Positions 26,686-34,867 of a stretch of 47,255 bases of DNA are shown in pieces. Numbering within the stretch: the first letter of the stretch is position 1; each line of letters starts with the position of its first letter. A model generated the notes under the pieces. It had not been told where the DNA came from. It did no database searches and saw only the letters and a list, made by a program, of their open reading frames with translations. Made by a program: the position numbers and the translations under genes. Origin of the DNA: Bacteroidota bacterium. GTDB lineage: Bacteria > Bacteroidota > Bacteroidia > Chitinophagales > Chitinophagaceae. Location of the stretch: contig JAFDYG010000005.1 of the NCBI GenBank assembly GCA_018267545.1, positions 1 through 47,255 on the forward strand. The letters run 5' to 3'.

Positions 26686-28920
26686 TTATGAAGCGTTGAC
26701 GTTTTCCAGGTCAACCATATTCAGAACGGCGCCTACGAATTTACCATTTAGCTCGCTAAAGAAGGTCATTGATTGGCGGTCGATCTGTTTGATGATATGC
26801 TTGGCAGAGAAGATGGCGATAACGCCGTCTACGTACTGCGACAGCTCTTTGGCGTCTGAAAAGTCGTTCAAGGGAGGTCCTTCGAGGAAGATGTAATCGT
26901 ATTCGATGGTAAGGTTGGAAAGATGCTGGAGGAGATTCTCCCGGGGAAGGATCTCGGAGGGGGTATAGTCACCGCCTTCGGAACCGATGAGGAAGATGGT
27001 GCCTGCGCCGACGTCTTTGGCGGCGTTCTTGACCTGTTCGATCAGGTTCCGGGTGTTGTGCTTATCCGGGTGAATTTTTTCCAGGATGGGGTCTCCGTTC
27101 AGCTGGAGCGTAAGGTCGTTATTACAGAAGTTGGTATCGATAATAAGAATACGTTTTTTGCTCAGGCTCATGGAATAGGAAAGGGCCTGGATGAGGGTCG
27201 TTTTCCCTTCGCCTTTCTTGGTGCTGGCAAAGAGGAAAATCTTCTTACCGCTGTTCTCGATCTCATAGCGGAGCTTACGGAGCGATTCGCGGAAGACGTT
27301 GTGCCGTTTATTAGCGAGCTCGTCGGGTATGGTATCCCGTTCGGTGATGAGCAGCTGCAGGTCTTTTTGTTTCAGGTTCATGAAATTGATCATGCTGATC
27401 AGCTTCAGGCCGACCGTGCGTGCGAAGACGGCGGGGGTCTTGATGGAATTATCCAGATAGGTCAGCAGGATCAGGACCAGGATGGTAATGATAAAAGCGG
27501 CGGCGCCTGCCATTCCGACGATGATCATCCGCTTGGAGGGCTCGGGCTCGATGGCCGGCTGTCCATAGAGGATCTGGCGGAAATTGTTCACCGAAGACGT
27601 ATTGATGTCGATGGCGTCGCTGTATTTCTGTTTGGCGTTCAGGTATTCCTTGTTGGCGAGCTCGGCTTCTTTGAGAAGCGTGGCGACTACGGCGGCCTTG
27701 CTACCATCTTTGACGAGGTTGGCCTGGAGGCCGTCGATCTTGTTCTGGATGGAATTGATGTTGGCTTCACCGGCCCTGATGTCGACGAGCAGGTCGTTCT
27801 TTTTATTCATCAGCGAGCCGCGGGTTTCGCCCGTGCCGTTATTGTCGGTGGAAGGAACGGTTTCCTGCTGCTTAGCAGCCTGGGCCACCTTATTGGTGTA
27901 TTCGCTATTGAGGTCGTTGTATTTTTTCAGCAGGGCCTGGTCGGAGGAACCCGAGTTGATATAGGCCTTATAGGCTTCGTCCCTGTCGGCCCGGAGCTTT
28001 AGCAGCTCGTCGTTGGTGACGGCGGGTTTGGTGGGGGTGGCAGTTGGATTGGCGGAGACGCCCAGGGCGGTCAGGCGTTGGTTAATCTTTTCGAGGTCGT
28101 AGTTCCGTTGGGTCTGACGGGATTGTTCTTCCGTCAGAGACGTCTGGAGGTTCATGATCATCTCCAGCTTGGAGCTGTTTTCCTGGCCGACGTCGATGAG
28201 GCCTTCGCTACGGAGCTGGGCGTTCTTGGCGTCGAGCTCTTGTTTCCTTCTCTCCACGAGATTTTGCAGGGTGTCGATCGACCCCTGGTTCTTATTGCTC
28301 CGTACGTTTTGATAATAGCGGATGAACTGAAGGAAGGCGGTATTGACCACGAAGGCCGAGAGTTCCGGGTTTTCGGAAGTAAAGTCGATCTGGATATAGT
28401 CGGTACGTTGCAGGCGTTGAACCAGCAGGGCGGCAGACAGATTGGGGTAGTCGTAACCGTAAAGGGCAAGGTATTCCAGGAGCTTTTTCTCGTCCGGCTT
28501 GAAGGACGTGAGCATGGACATGGATTCGAGCTTATTACGGAAAACCTTGATTGCCTGATCCTTATCTACTTCCCGGAAGAGGGCAGACTCCTGCTGTTTG
28601 CTATTAAGCCGGCGGAAGGGGCTAGCAGATTCCAGGTCGTGAAGGATGAGATTATAGCCCAAGAGGCTTACGACGGTTGGTGACTGGAAGGTCACGATCA
28701 CGTTGTTGAACTTTACGTCGGCTTCGTAGAAGCTGAAGTTGTCGTTTGTAATCTTGATTTCTTCGTTAACGGTAAAGCCCGTAGATACCTGGGCTTGTGA
28801 GCGGTATTTTTTCGGTTGGTTACGGGTAAAGGTCCAGGCTACTACCGAGGCCAAAACGGCGGCTCCCAAGATTAACCATTTTCTCTTCAGTAGAACCTTG
28901 AATAGATACAGAAAATCCAT
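26686..28920 (-). CDS. Wzc/GumC-like chain-length protein with degenerate kinase domain
   Basis: This protein of about 744 aa is read from the ATG at 28920 (MDFLYLFKVLLKRKW); the ATG at 28941 adds only seven residues. It has an N-terminal membrane span, a large periplasmic Wzz-type domain with coiled coil (about residues 200-430) and a second span near residues 485-505 (MIIVGMAGAAAFIITILVL). A cytoplasmic BY-kinase-like domain follows. Walker A is KKGEGKTTL (Lys573-Thr575 region). Walker A' reads ILIIDTNF, without the usual DxDxR, and Walker B reads YIFLEGPPL, with Glu680 in place of Asp. No tyrosine cluster ends the protein (NMVDLENVNAS). It should control polymer length and export. Autophosphorylation is doubtful. 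It heads the minus-strand operon. Confidence 0.88.
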   Translation of the reverse strand: MDFLYLFKVLLKRKWLILGAAVLASVVAWTFTRNQPKKYRSQAQVSTGFTVNEEIKITNDNFSFYEADVKFNNVIVTFQSPTVVSLLGYNLILHDLESASPFRRLNSKQQESALFREVDKDQAIKVFRNKLESMSMLTSFKPDEKKLLEYLALYGYDYPNLSAALLVQRLQRTDYIQIDFTSENPELSAFVVNTAFLQFIRYYQNVRSNKNQGSIDTLQNLVERRKQELDAKNAQLRSEGLIDVGQENSSKLEMIMNLQTSLTEEQSRQTQRNYDLEKINQRLTALGVSANPTATPTKPAVTNDELLKLRADRDEAYKAYINSGSSDQALLKKYNDLNSEYTNKVAQAAKQQETVPSTDNNGTGETRGSLMNKKNDLLVDIRAGEANINSIQNKIDGLQANLVKDGSKAAVVATLLKEAELANKEYLNAKQKYSDAIDINTSSVNNFRQILYGQPAIEPEPSKRMIIVGMAGAAAFIITILVLILLTYLDNSIKTPAVFARTVGLKLISMINFMNLKQKDLQLLITERDTIPDELANKRHNVFRESLRKLRYEIENSGKKIFLFASTKKGEGKTTLIQALSYSMSLSKKRILIIDTNFCNNDLTLQLNGDPILEKIHPDKHNTRNLIEQVKNAAKDVGAGTIFLIGSEGGDYTPSEILPRENLLQHLSNLTIEYDYIFLEGPPLNDFSDAKELSQYVDGVIAIFSAKHIIKQIDRQSMTFFSELNGKFVGAVLNMVDLENVNAS

Positions 28921-28941
28921 TAATTTGTTTTTAATACACAA

Positions 28942-28983
28942 TAAACCGGCAAAAGGGTATACGACCGGATTTTGTCCGGTTTA
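28942..28983 (-). promoter_or_regulatory. Nested inverted repeats in the leader of the chain-length gene
   Basis: TAAACCGG at 28942-28949 pairs with CCGGTTTA at 28976-28983. Inside it, ACCGGA at 28964-28969 pairs with TCCGGT at 28975-28980. The two pairings share bases, so they exclude each other. The element fills the predicted leader between the promoter and the start at 28920 and could act as an attenuator or a protein-binding site (inference). Confidence 0.5.
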
Positions 28984-28989
28984 TGGCTG

Positions 28990-29021
28990 TAAATATAGTA
29001 CCAATACTATATTAATACAAG
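28990..29021 (-). promoter_or_regulatory. Predicted promoter of the minus-strand export/modification operon
   Basis: Read on the minus strand, CTTG (29021-29018), 20 bases, then TATATTTA (28997-28990) fit the Bacteroidota pattern with one mismatch in each element. The start would be near 28985, giving a leader of about 65 bases before the ATG at 28920. Confidence 0.55.
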
Positions 29022-29217
29022 CCTTTGGGAAACCAGTACCATTAAAAGATTATAGTATTTTGAAGGGGGGGTGAAAATTACCCACTTTTATTGGCTTTTA
29101 TTAGACAATCCAGGAAGAAAGAGTATCTTTATGGCCTTTCCTAATCCCTTGGAATTCCCGCAAGTAAGCTCCACTATCCTCCCTTAACAACATCCATTTA
29201 CTTCAAAATGAAACTGA

Positions 29218-31113
29218 ATGAAAAGATTCTACATTCTGCTTTTTGCGGCTATTTTATCTAACGACCTGCTTGCACAGAGTCCTGGCGGCGTCAGCGCTGG
29301 GCTTGGTATGTGGATCCGTGCAGATGCTGCATCCACGCTGGGTGTGTCTGATGCTCTCGATTCGTGGCAGTACTTCAACAATCCTGGTGTGGGGTTTTCT
29401 TTCAATGCGACAGGGACTGATCGTCCATCGTTAGTGAGCAACTCACTGAACTTCCAGCCAACCGTTTTCTTCAGCGGTACAAATCTTATGGATGGTCCTG
29501 TCAATAGCGGGACACCGGGAGTGCCGATTCCTTCGGGCTCTCAGACCGGCAGTGTATTTGCGGTTTGGCTATCTACTGCGGCCGGCGCTTATCAGCACGT
29601 ATGGGAACAGAAGGGCTTCGGCAGCTCCGGCAACGGGCTCGAGCTCTGGACCAACAACAACAACACGTATGGCGCGCAGTTGGAAGTCTTCCCTTATGAT
29701 CAGGCGGCTCTTCTGCCTTATACGACCAATACCTGGTATATATCGCAGCTGAATGCGCAGGCCATTGGCGCCAACGACTTCACCGTGGTCGACCAGACGA
29801 CTCTGGGAACCGGTGGTTCTACTATCACCTCTACCCGTACGGTTGGTGTAGGTGAAAATTACAATCGTCTCGGAGCCAGGGACAATCCTGGTGAAGAAGC
29901 GCTGGTTGGAAATATTGCGGAAGTCATCGTTTATTCGACTCCTGTTTCCGGTGCGCAGCGCAACCAGATCTTCTCTTATCTCGCGCTGAAGCATGGTATT
30001 CATCTCGGAACCAACCTGGTGAATTCTGCCGGGACGACGATTTGGGATGCTACCGCCAATACGACCTATAACAATGCTGTTTTTGGTATCGGCCAGGACG
30101 ATGCTTCGGGGCTGACCCTGACCAAGTCCAATAGCATGGTTACCGGCAGCGGTAACGGTGTTGGACAAAGCGGTACGGCGAATATCACGCTTTCCAATGC
30201 TACCACGCTGGCTGACGGTGGCTTTGTGATCATCGGCAACGACGGTGGTTCGCTGACGGAAGGTACGGGCAATATACCTACAATCGCGGCTGGCTCGAAG
30301 CGTTTGCCCCGTCAGTGGAAGGCGCAGGTAACCGGCACTCCTGGTGACGTCGATGTAGACGTAGACCTGAATGGAATTACGGTTACGGGGACCACTACTA
30401 CAGACTTCCGTCTGATCCTGGACGATGATGGTGACGGCGACTTTACGACCGGTACGACCCGTTATTACACTCCTTCTACCTATACTTCCAACGTTGCGCA
30501 CTTCAGCGGTGTAACGATAAACAACAATACTGTAGCAGGGATGCTGACCGGGGTTGCTCCTGGTACGCTGCCGGTGGTCTGGCAAAGCGTCACCGCTGCG
30601 GCTACGGGGAATGACGTCAAGCTCAACTGGGTGGTATCGGCCAACGAGTCGGGTAAGGTATACGTAGTCGAGCATGCGCTCGATGGCGTCCACTTCACTT
30701 CCATCGGCGAGGTTGCGAATATCCCCAGCGAGAAGAGCTACTCTTTCGTACACGTAAGTGCAGGTCCTGGCACGCACTACTACCGGGTGCACGAGATAGA
30801 CATCGACGGTAAGGACATCTACAGCAAGATTGTCAGCGCATCCATCAAGGTGACCGACTTCTCGGTACGGGTGCTGAACAATCCGGCGGTAGGCTCGGTC
30901 GACCCCAACATCGAAATCAATGCGGTGAAGGCTGGTAAGGCTTCCATCGAGATGTGGACAGAGACCGGCAAATACGTCGGTACGCTGCAGCAGGCTGTGG
31001 GTATCGGTTCCAACAGGATTACGGTTCCGCTGGGCATGAAGCCGAAGGCGACTTACTTCCTGAAGGTGAAATTGAATGAATCGACCCAGACTGTACAGGT
31101 CGTGAAATTGTAA
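29218..31113 (+). CDS. Secreted LamG-like protein with T9SS-type C-terminus
   Basis: This 631-aa protein has a signal peptide of about 20 residues (LLFAAILSNDLLAQS). The N-terminal region SAGLGMWIRADAAST, followed by LDSWQYFNN and a QPTVFFSG strand, matches the LamG-like jelly-roll domain common in Bacteroidota surface proteins (about residues 20-260). A beta-rich middle with a Gly/Asp-rich DDDGDGDF segment that could bind calcium follows. An FN3-like module comes next (about 455-545, SYSFVHVSAGPGTHYYRVHE), and then a final 80-residue domain (VRVLNNPAVGS to VVKL) resembling a T9SS type A sorting signal. It starts at 29218, since an ATG ten bases earlier is out of frame. Function unknown; probably surface attachment. 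The upstream gap 28942-29217 holds the divergent promoter region. Confidence 0.75.
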   Translation: MKRFYILLFAAILSNDLLAQSPGGVSAGLGMWIRADAASTLGVSDALDSWQYFNNPGVGFSFNATGTDRPSLVSNSLNFQPTVFFSGTNLMDGPVNSGTPGVPIPSGSQTGSVFAVWLSTAAGAYQHVWEQKGFGSSGNGLELWTNNNNTYGAQLEVFPYDQAALLPYTTNTWYISQLNAQAIGANDFTVVDQTTLGTGGSTITSTRTVGVGENYNRLGARDNPGEEALVGNIAEVIVYSTPVSGAQRNQIFSYLALKHGIHLGTNLVNSAGTTIWDATANTTYNNAVFGIGQDDASGLTLTKSNSMVTGSGNGVGQSGTANITLSNATTLADGGFVIIGNDGGSLTEGTGNIPTIAAGSKRLPRQWKAQVTGTPGDVDVDVDLNGITVTGTTTTDFRLILDDDGDGDFTTGTTRYYTPSTYTSNVAHFSGVTINNNTVAGMLTGVAPGTLPVVWQSVTAAATGNDVKLNWVVSANESGKVYVVEHALDGVHFTSIGEVANIPSEKSYSFVHVSAGPGTHYYRVHEIDIDGKDIYSKIVSASIKVTDFSVRVLNNPAVGSVDPNIEINAVKAGKASIEMWTETGKYVGTLQQAVGIGSNRITVPLGMKPKATYFLKVKLNESTQTVQVVKL

Positions 31114-31137
31114 GATCGAAGATTTAAGAATATTGCG

Positions 31138-31170
31138 ATAACCGCGGGCCTGGCCCGCGGTTATTTTTTT
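31138..31170 (+). terminator. Strong Rho-independent terminator between convergent genes
   Basis: A 13-base-pair stem (ATAACCGCGGGCC at 31138-31150 with its complement at 31152-31164) runs into a seven-T tract on the plus strand. No T tract follows on the minus strand, so it mainly ends the 29218 transcript. Confidence 0.92.
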
Positions 31171-31174
31171 GTGC

Positions 31175-32701
31175 TTATTTTTTTATGGTATAGACGCTCA
31201 TTCCGCCGATGGTTCTTTGGAGGACCATGTGCGAGAGGATGTCTGCGGGAATCATGGGGAGGAAGCGTTGTTCCTTGATGATGATGAAGTCGATCCGGTA
31301 CTTCTCGAGGTCGGGGAGCAGGGAGGGCCAGTCTTTATACGAAACGAGGCCGCCGTAGTGGTGCCAGCTGTAAAGATAGCCGGGGCTCCAGAGGTCCATC
31401 GTATTCCAGGTGGCGATATGGGCTTCCGGGGGGAGGGTGGACACGATCTGCTGGATGTCTGTATTCTCCTGCTTTTCGACCCAGCGGTGTCCGTAGACGA
31501 AACGTACAGAGACAAAAAGAAAATAGGCGCTGACTATGGCCGGGAACCATTTGGTATAGCTAGCGCGCCACCAGGAGGGGACGAGGTCCAGGCATTTGAA
31601 GACGAATAAGAGCAGGGTAAAGAGGATGAGCCAGACATAGCGGGCTTCTACAAAGATCAGCAGGTAGCCGGAGAGATAGAGAGCGGAGAAAAGCAGGAGC
31701 TTTCGGTAGGCAGGGGTGAACCAGCCGGGGCTCGACTTATTGTTTCGGAATAAGATATAACCCGCGATGGGGATGAGCAGGAAGACGCCTGCATAGAAAT
31801 TGCTGATCATGCCAAACAGGCGTTTGAGATTCGCCCAGATCACGAGGGGAATGTTCTTGTCGGAGAGCTTCCCTTCGAACTTATAGACGGCCTGTGGGTC
31901 TTCCCAGAGGCACCAGGCCTGGGGATAGGGCAGGGGCATCAATTGGGGTTTCTCGTCATAGGGCTGGTGTACTTCCCCTTTATAGTCCAGTATATGGTAG
32001 TTGTAACCGGAGGCGCTGGAGAGCTGCCAGCCGCCGTATTTGTTGTGGAGGGCCCAGACCCAGCTACCGCTGATCAGCAGGAAGATCAGGATAATGGCGG
32101 ACAGGGGGCCGATGGGCAGCTTGCGTGGGCGGGAGCGGAGGAACCAGGCGATGCTATAGAAGCCGATGACGCCGATAAAGAAGAAAAAGCAGTAAGCCTT
32201 GGCGAGGTACATAAAACCGCCGAGGATGCCGGTGCGGATGGGGTGTTTGAAGAAGCTATCGGCGAGCAGCTCGTAAAGTAAATAGAAGACCAGGCATAGG
32301 GCCAGCAGGTCGGGAGTGATCGTGTTGAAGCTGAGGACGAGCAGCTGTGAGCCGAAGGTCAGCAGCAGGCATCGTCTGGTAAACTTGCTCAGGTCGGGGA
32401 AGAAATCGGAAACGATATGATACAGCTTGTGGAGACAGGCGGTGGCGATGGCGATGTTGAGCAGACGAAAGGCCAGCATCCAGGGCAGGCCGATGGCGTA
32501 CAGGGGGACCAGGAGCCAGCTGATCAGTGGAGACCAGATGCCGTTGACGGCCTGGTTGAACTGACCGTGCTGGTAATACCAGGCGAGGCGCAGGTATGCG
32601 GCTGCGTCGGGATTGGAATGATACCGGAAGAGAGGCAGGCACAGGAGCGATACGATAATGAAGGGTATCAGCGTCGTGCGCCAGGGGGTAGAGAGCTTCA
32701 T
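31175..32701 (-). CDS. GT39-like polytopic membrane glycosyltransferase
   Basis: This 508-aa protein has about ten membrane spans. The ATG at 32701 overlaps the stop of the upstream GT2 (ATGA). An open frame upstream to 33034 is only read-through of the GT2 gene in another frame, so I reject the longer start. The first periplasmic loop has YHSNPDAAAYLRLAWYYQHG followed by NGIWSPLISWLLVPLYAIG, the layout of dolichyl/undecaprenyl-phosphate sugar-dependent GT-C enzymes. A soluble tail of about 90 residues follows the last span. It could add a periplasmic side sugar from the lipid-linked donor, possibly one made by the neighbouring GT2. Substrates unknown. Confidence 0.72.
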   Translation of the reverse strand: MKLSTPWRTTLIPFIIVSLLCLPLFRYHSNPDAAAYLRLAWYYQHGQFNQAVNGIWSPLISWLLVPLYAIGLPWMLAFRLLNIAIATACLHKLYHIVSDFFPDLSKFTRRCLLLTFGSQLLVLSFNTITPDLLALCLVFYLLYELLADSFFKHPIRTGILGGFMYLAKAYCFFFFIGVIGFYSIAWFLRSRPRKLPIGPLSAIILIFLLISGSWVWALHNKYGGWQLSSASGYNYHILDYKGEVHQPYDEKPQLMPLPYPQAWCLWEDPQAVYKFEGKLSDKNIPLVIWANLKRLFGMISNFYAGVFLLIPIAGYILFRNNKSSPGWFTPAYRKLLLFSALYLSGYLLIFVEARYVWLILFTLLLFVFKCLDLVPSWWRASYTKWFPAIVSAYFLFVSVRFVYGHRWVEKQENTDIQQIVSTLPPEAHIATWNTMDLWSPGYLYSWHHYGGLVSYKDWPSLLPDLEKYRIDFIIIKEQRFLPMIPADILSHMVLQRTIGGMSVYTIKK

Positions 32702-33882
32702 AGCTGCGTTCGTCTTGCTTTTTCCCAGGTAGCGGATTGTTTTCCGCGGAGGAAGCGGAAGAAACCCAGGACCACCGAGTAATTCATGAAATAAAAATAA
32801 TAGGCGAGCTTGGCGATCTTGGACCTTTGCTTTAGAGCGGGGACGAGGACTGTGGCCAGAGCGGCGCCGTAAAAAATGACTTGTGCGGCAAAGAGGATTT
32901 GGTAGAGCAGGCCGGCCCCTGTGAAGGCGAGGACGGCGGCGGAGACAAAGGCAAGGATGAGGCATAGGGGGCTCAGCGTCCAGCGGAGCACCCGGTGCGA
33001 GATATAGAGGAAGGAGAGGCGTGGATATTTCCAAAAGGCCAGGAGGGGGGACAGCATGCCGATGGCCTGGAAGCCGCCGGCGGCGATGCGGACTTTCCGT
33101 TTTTTCTCGTCCTGTATAGAGAACGATGGAAGCTCCATCGCGTAGGCATCGGGTTCATATAAGACGCGAAAACCTTTTTGTGCGACTCGCAGTGAGGAAA
33201 CGAAGTCGTCAAGGATGACGTTCTCTGCGATGTGCTCGTATAGAGAGCGGCGTAAGGAGAAGAGCTCTCCGGCTGCTCCGACAACGCTATAGAAATCCGA
33301 ATCCAGCTTCTTGAGTGCGGATTCGTACTTCCAGTAGAGCCCTTCGCCGTCGCCGACCTCGCCTGCGCCGGCGGGTTCGGAAAGGACCTTCTTCTCACCG
33401 GCTACGCCGCCTACCTGGGGATCCTGGTAGTGACAGGCGATATTGCGGACTGCTTCCTTGTTGAGGATGGTATTGGCGTCGCTGAAAATCAGGATATCGC
33501 CCTTGGCTTGTGTTACGGCGCGATTCAATGCAGCGGATTTACCCCGGCGTTCGGGTTGATGCAGGCTTCGAATCGCGGGAAAGCGACCGACGAGCGTGGC
33601 GGTATTGTCGGAAGAACCGTCCGTGATGAAGAGGTATTCGATTCTATCGGTAGGGTAGTCCTGTGCGAGGGAATTTTCGATCTTTTGTACGATACAGTCT
33701 TCCTCGTTATAGGCGGCTACGATAAAGGACACGGCGGGCGTATCGCCGCCCGGAGCGGTGGGGGGCAGGGGAGACTTCCATTTACCCAGGAGCTTGACCA
33801 GGACTGCATAACCGGCATAATTGTAAAAAACCAGGAAACAACAGATCCAAAAGATGAATTGAAAGATGACCATCGGGTGCAA
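32698..33882 (-). CDS. Membrane glycosyltransferase family 2
   Basis: This 394-aa protein has an N-terminal span (residues 5-25), a GT-A catalytic domain and two or three C-terminal spans (about 285-370). Motifs are SFIVAAYNEEDCIVQKIENS, FITDGSSDNT, the metal-binding IFSDANTIL and a late acceptor region with AENVILDDFVSSLRVAQKG (the ED-type motif) and a basic KKRKVRIAAGG segment. This is the arrangement of processive or polyprenyl-linked GT2 enzymes (compare IcaA-like and BcsA-like proteins). The ATG at 33882 is used; one at 33873 is equally possible. It leads a two-gene minus-strand unit. Confidence 0.88.
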   Translation of the reverse strand: MHPMVIFQFIFWICCFLVFYNYAGYAVLVKLLGKWKSPLPPTAPGGDTPAVSFIVAAYNEEDCIVQKIENSLAQDYPTDRIEYLFITDGSSDNTATLVGRFPAIRSLHQPERRGKSAALNRAVTQAKGDILIFSDANTILNKEAVRNIACHYQDPQVGGVAGEKKVLSEPAGAGEVGDGEGLYWKYESALKKLDSDFYSVVGAAGELFSLRRSLYEHIAENVILDDFVSSLRVAQKGFRVLYEPDAYAMELPSFSIQDEKKRKVRIAAGGFQAIGMLSPLLAFWKYPRLSFLYISHRVLRWTLSPLCLILAFVSAAVLAFTGAGLLYQILFAAQVIFYGAALATVLVPALKQRSKIAKLAYYFYFMNYSVVLGFFRFLRGKQSATWEKARRTQL

Positions 33883-34012
33883 TGATAAAGTGAAAATCGG
33901 GAACGCGCAAGGGTATCGATTATTATAGTATTATCTTTTTGTATGTCCGCCCGGGGTTAAGGGCGGGACGGGGCCGGAGTGGGAGGGCAAACGGGTAAAT
34001 TGCCCTGGTGTA

Positions 34013-34043
34013 TTGCGCAGTCAGCGATTTTTGTATAATATTG
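34013..34043 (+). promoter_or_regulatory. Predicted promoter of the FkbM-GT2-methyltransferase-GT4 operon
   Basis: TTG at 34013-34015 (in ATTG), 20 bases, then TAATATTG at 34036-34043 fit the Bacteroidota pattern with one mismatch in the -7 element. The start would be near 34048, leaving a leader of only about 13 bases before the ATG at 34061. Confidence 0.5.
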
Positions 34044-34060
34044 TCTTCAAATATTATTGA

Positions 34061-34867
34061 ATGGAGACGACGGCTACACAGTACAGACCCAGTTTATCTA
34101 ATCCTTCCAAGTACCTGATCTACCTGGATTACTTCAAGGAATATATCGCGTGTAAGGATTTCAAGTCGCTGGGCGCCTCCCTGAAATATGTATTTACGCA
34201 TAAACTGCCCAAGGAAGATTTCCAGACTTCGTCGCGCATGGGTAAGTTTCAAATACGTAAGCAAACAACTGATTTTCAGTTCATTAACTATGCTTATGAG
34301 CGGAAAATCAAGGAGTATATGGAAAAGAACCTGGATTCTTTCGACGTCTTTATCGATGCGGGGGCCTGTATCGGGGAATACTGTATCTGGCTGGCCAAGC
34401 TCGGTAAAAAGTGTATTGCGATAGAACCCGTTAATTTTGAAGCAGTTAGAAAAAATATTGCGCTCAATAACCTGGAGGACAAGGTACAGCTGTTCACCGT
34501 AGGGCTGGGCGATAAGAAGGAGCGGGTTTATTTCTATATCCCCAATGGATTGCCCAGCAGCAGCTTCCTGGACCGGGAAGGTGCGGCGGGTAAGGAGCCC
34601 AATGTCGATATCGAGACCCTGGACGAGCTGTCCAAGCGTTTCAATATCCCTCCGGGCAGCCGGATTTTGATGAAGATGGACGTGGAGGGGATGGAGCCCG
34701 AGCTGATCGAGGGGGGTAAGGAATTTATCAAGAATACGCCCAACCTGAGCTTTATCTACGAACACTTCGAGTCGGATAATTATCGTAACGACAAGGCGCT
34801 GCTGGCCCTGGCTCCTTTCAAATTCCAGGATTTGGATCCAGTTAACCGGCTTGCTATTAAATCATAA
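34061..34867 (+). CDS. FkbM family SAM-dependent methyltransferase
   Basis: This 268-aa protein carries the FkbM-type fold: SAM-binding FIDAGACIGEYCIWLAKLG (about residues 100-118), AIEPVNFEAVRKNIALNNL, then VDIETLDEL and the signature LMKMDVEGMEPELIEGG. FkbM enzymes O-methylate sugars and natural products, so it probably methylates a sugar of the surface polymer in the cytoplasm. About 80 extra residues precede the SAM domain. Its stop overlaps the next start by one base (TAATG), indicating coupling. Confidence 0.9.
   Translation: METTATQYRPSLSNPSKYLIYLDYFKEYIACKDFKSLGASLKYVFTHKLPKEDFQTSSRMGKFQIRKQTTDFQFINYAYERKIKEYMEKNLDSFDVFIDAGACIGEYCIWLAKLGKKCIAIEPVNFEAVRKNIALNNLEDKVQLFTVGLGDKKERVYFYIPNGLPSSSFLDREGAAGKEPNVDIETLDELSKRFNIPPGSRILMKMDVEGMEPELIEGGKEFIKNTPNLSFIYEHFESDNYRNDKALLALAPFKFQDLDPVNRLAIKS

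Noticed and set aside
26923-28002. 359-codon plus-strand open frame opposite the Wzc-like gene
   Set aside because: Shadow of the minus-strand gene; composition is acidic and unstructured-looking, with no promoter or motif.
29024-29062. TTTG at 29024 with TATTTTG at 29056 as promoter for the secreted protein at 29218
   Set aside because: The spacer is 28 bases, well beyond the 19-21 expected; a weaker TATCTTTA at 29124 lacks a good partner, so no promoter is called.
32702-33034. N-terminal extension of the GT39-like gene to base 33034
   Set aside because: The extra 111 residues are Pro/Arg-rich out-of-frame reading of the upstream GT2 gene; the ATG at 32701 with ATGA overlap and immediate membrane span is better.
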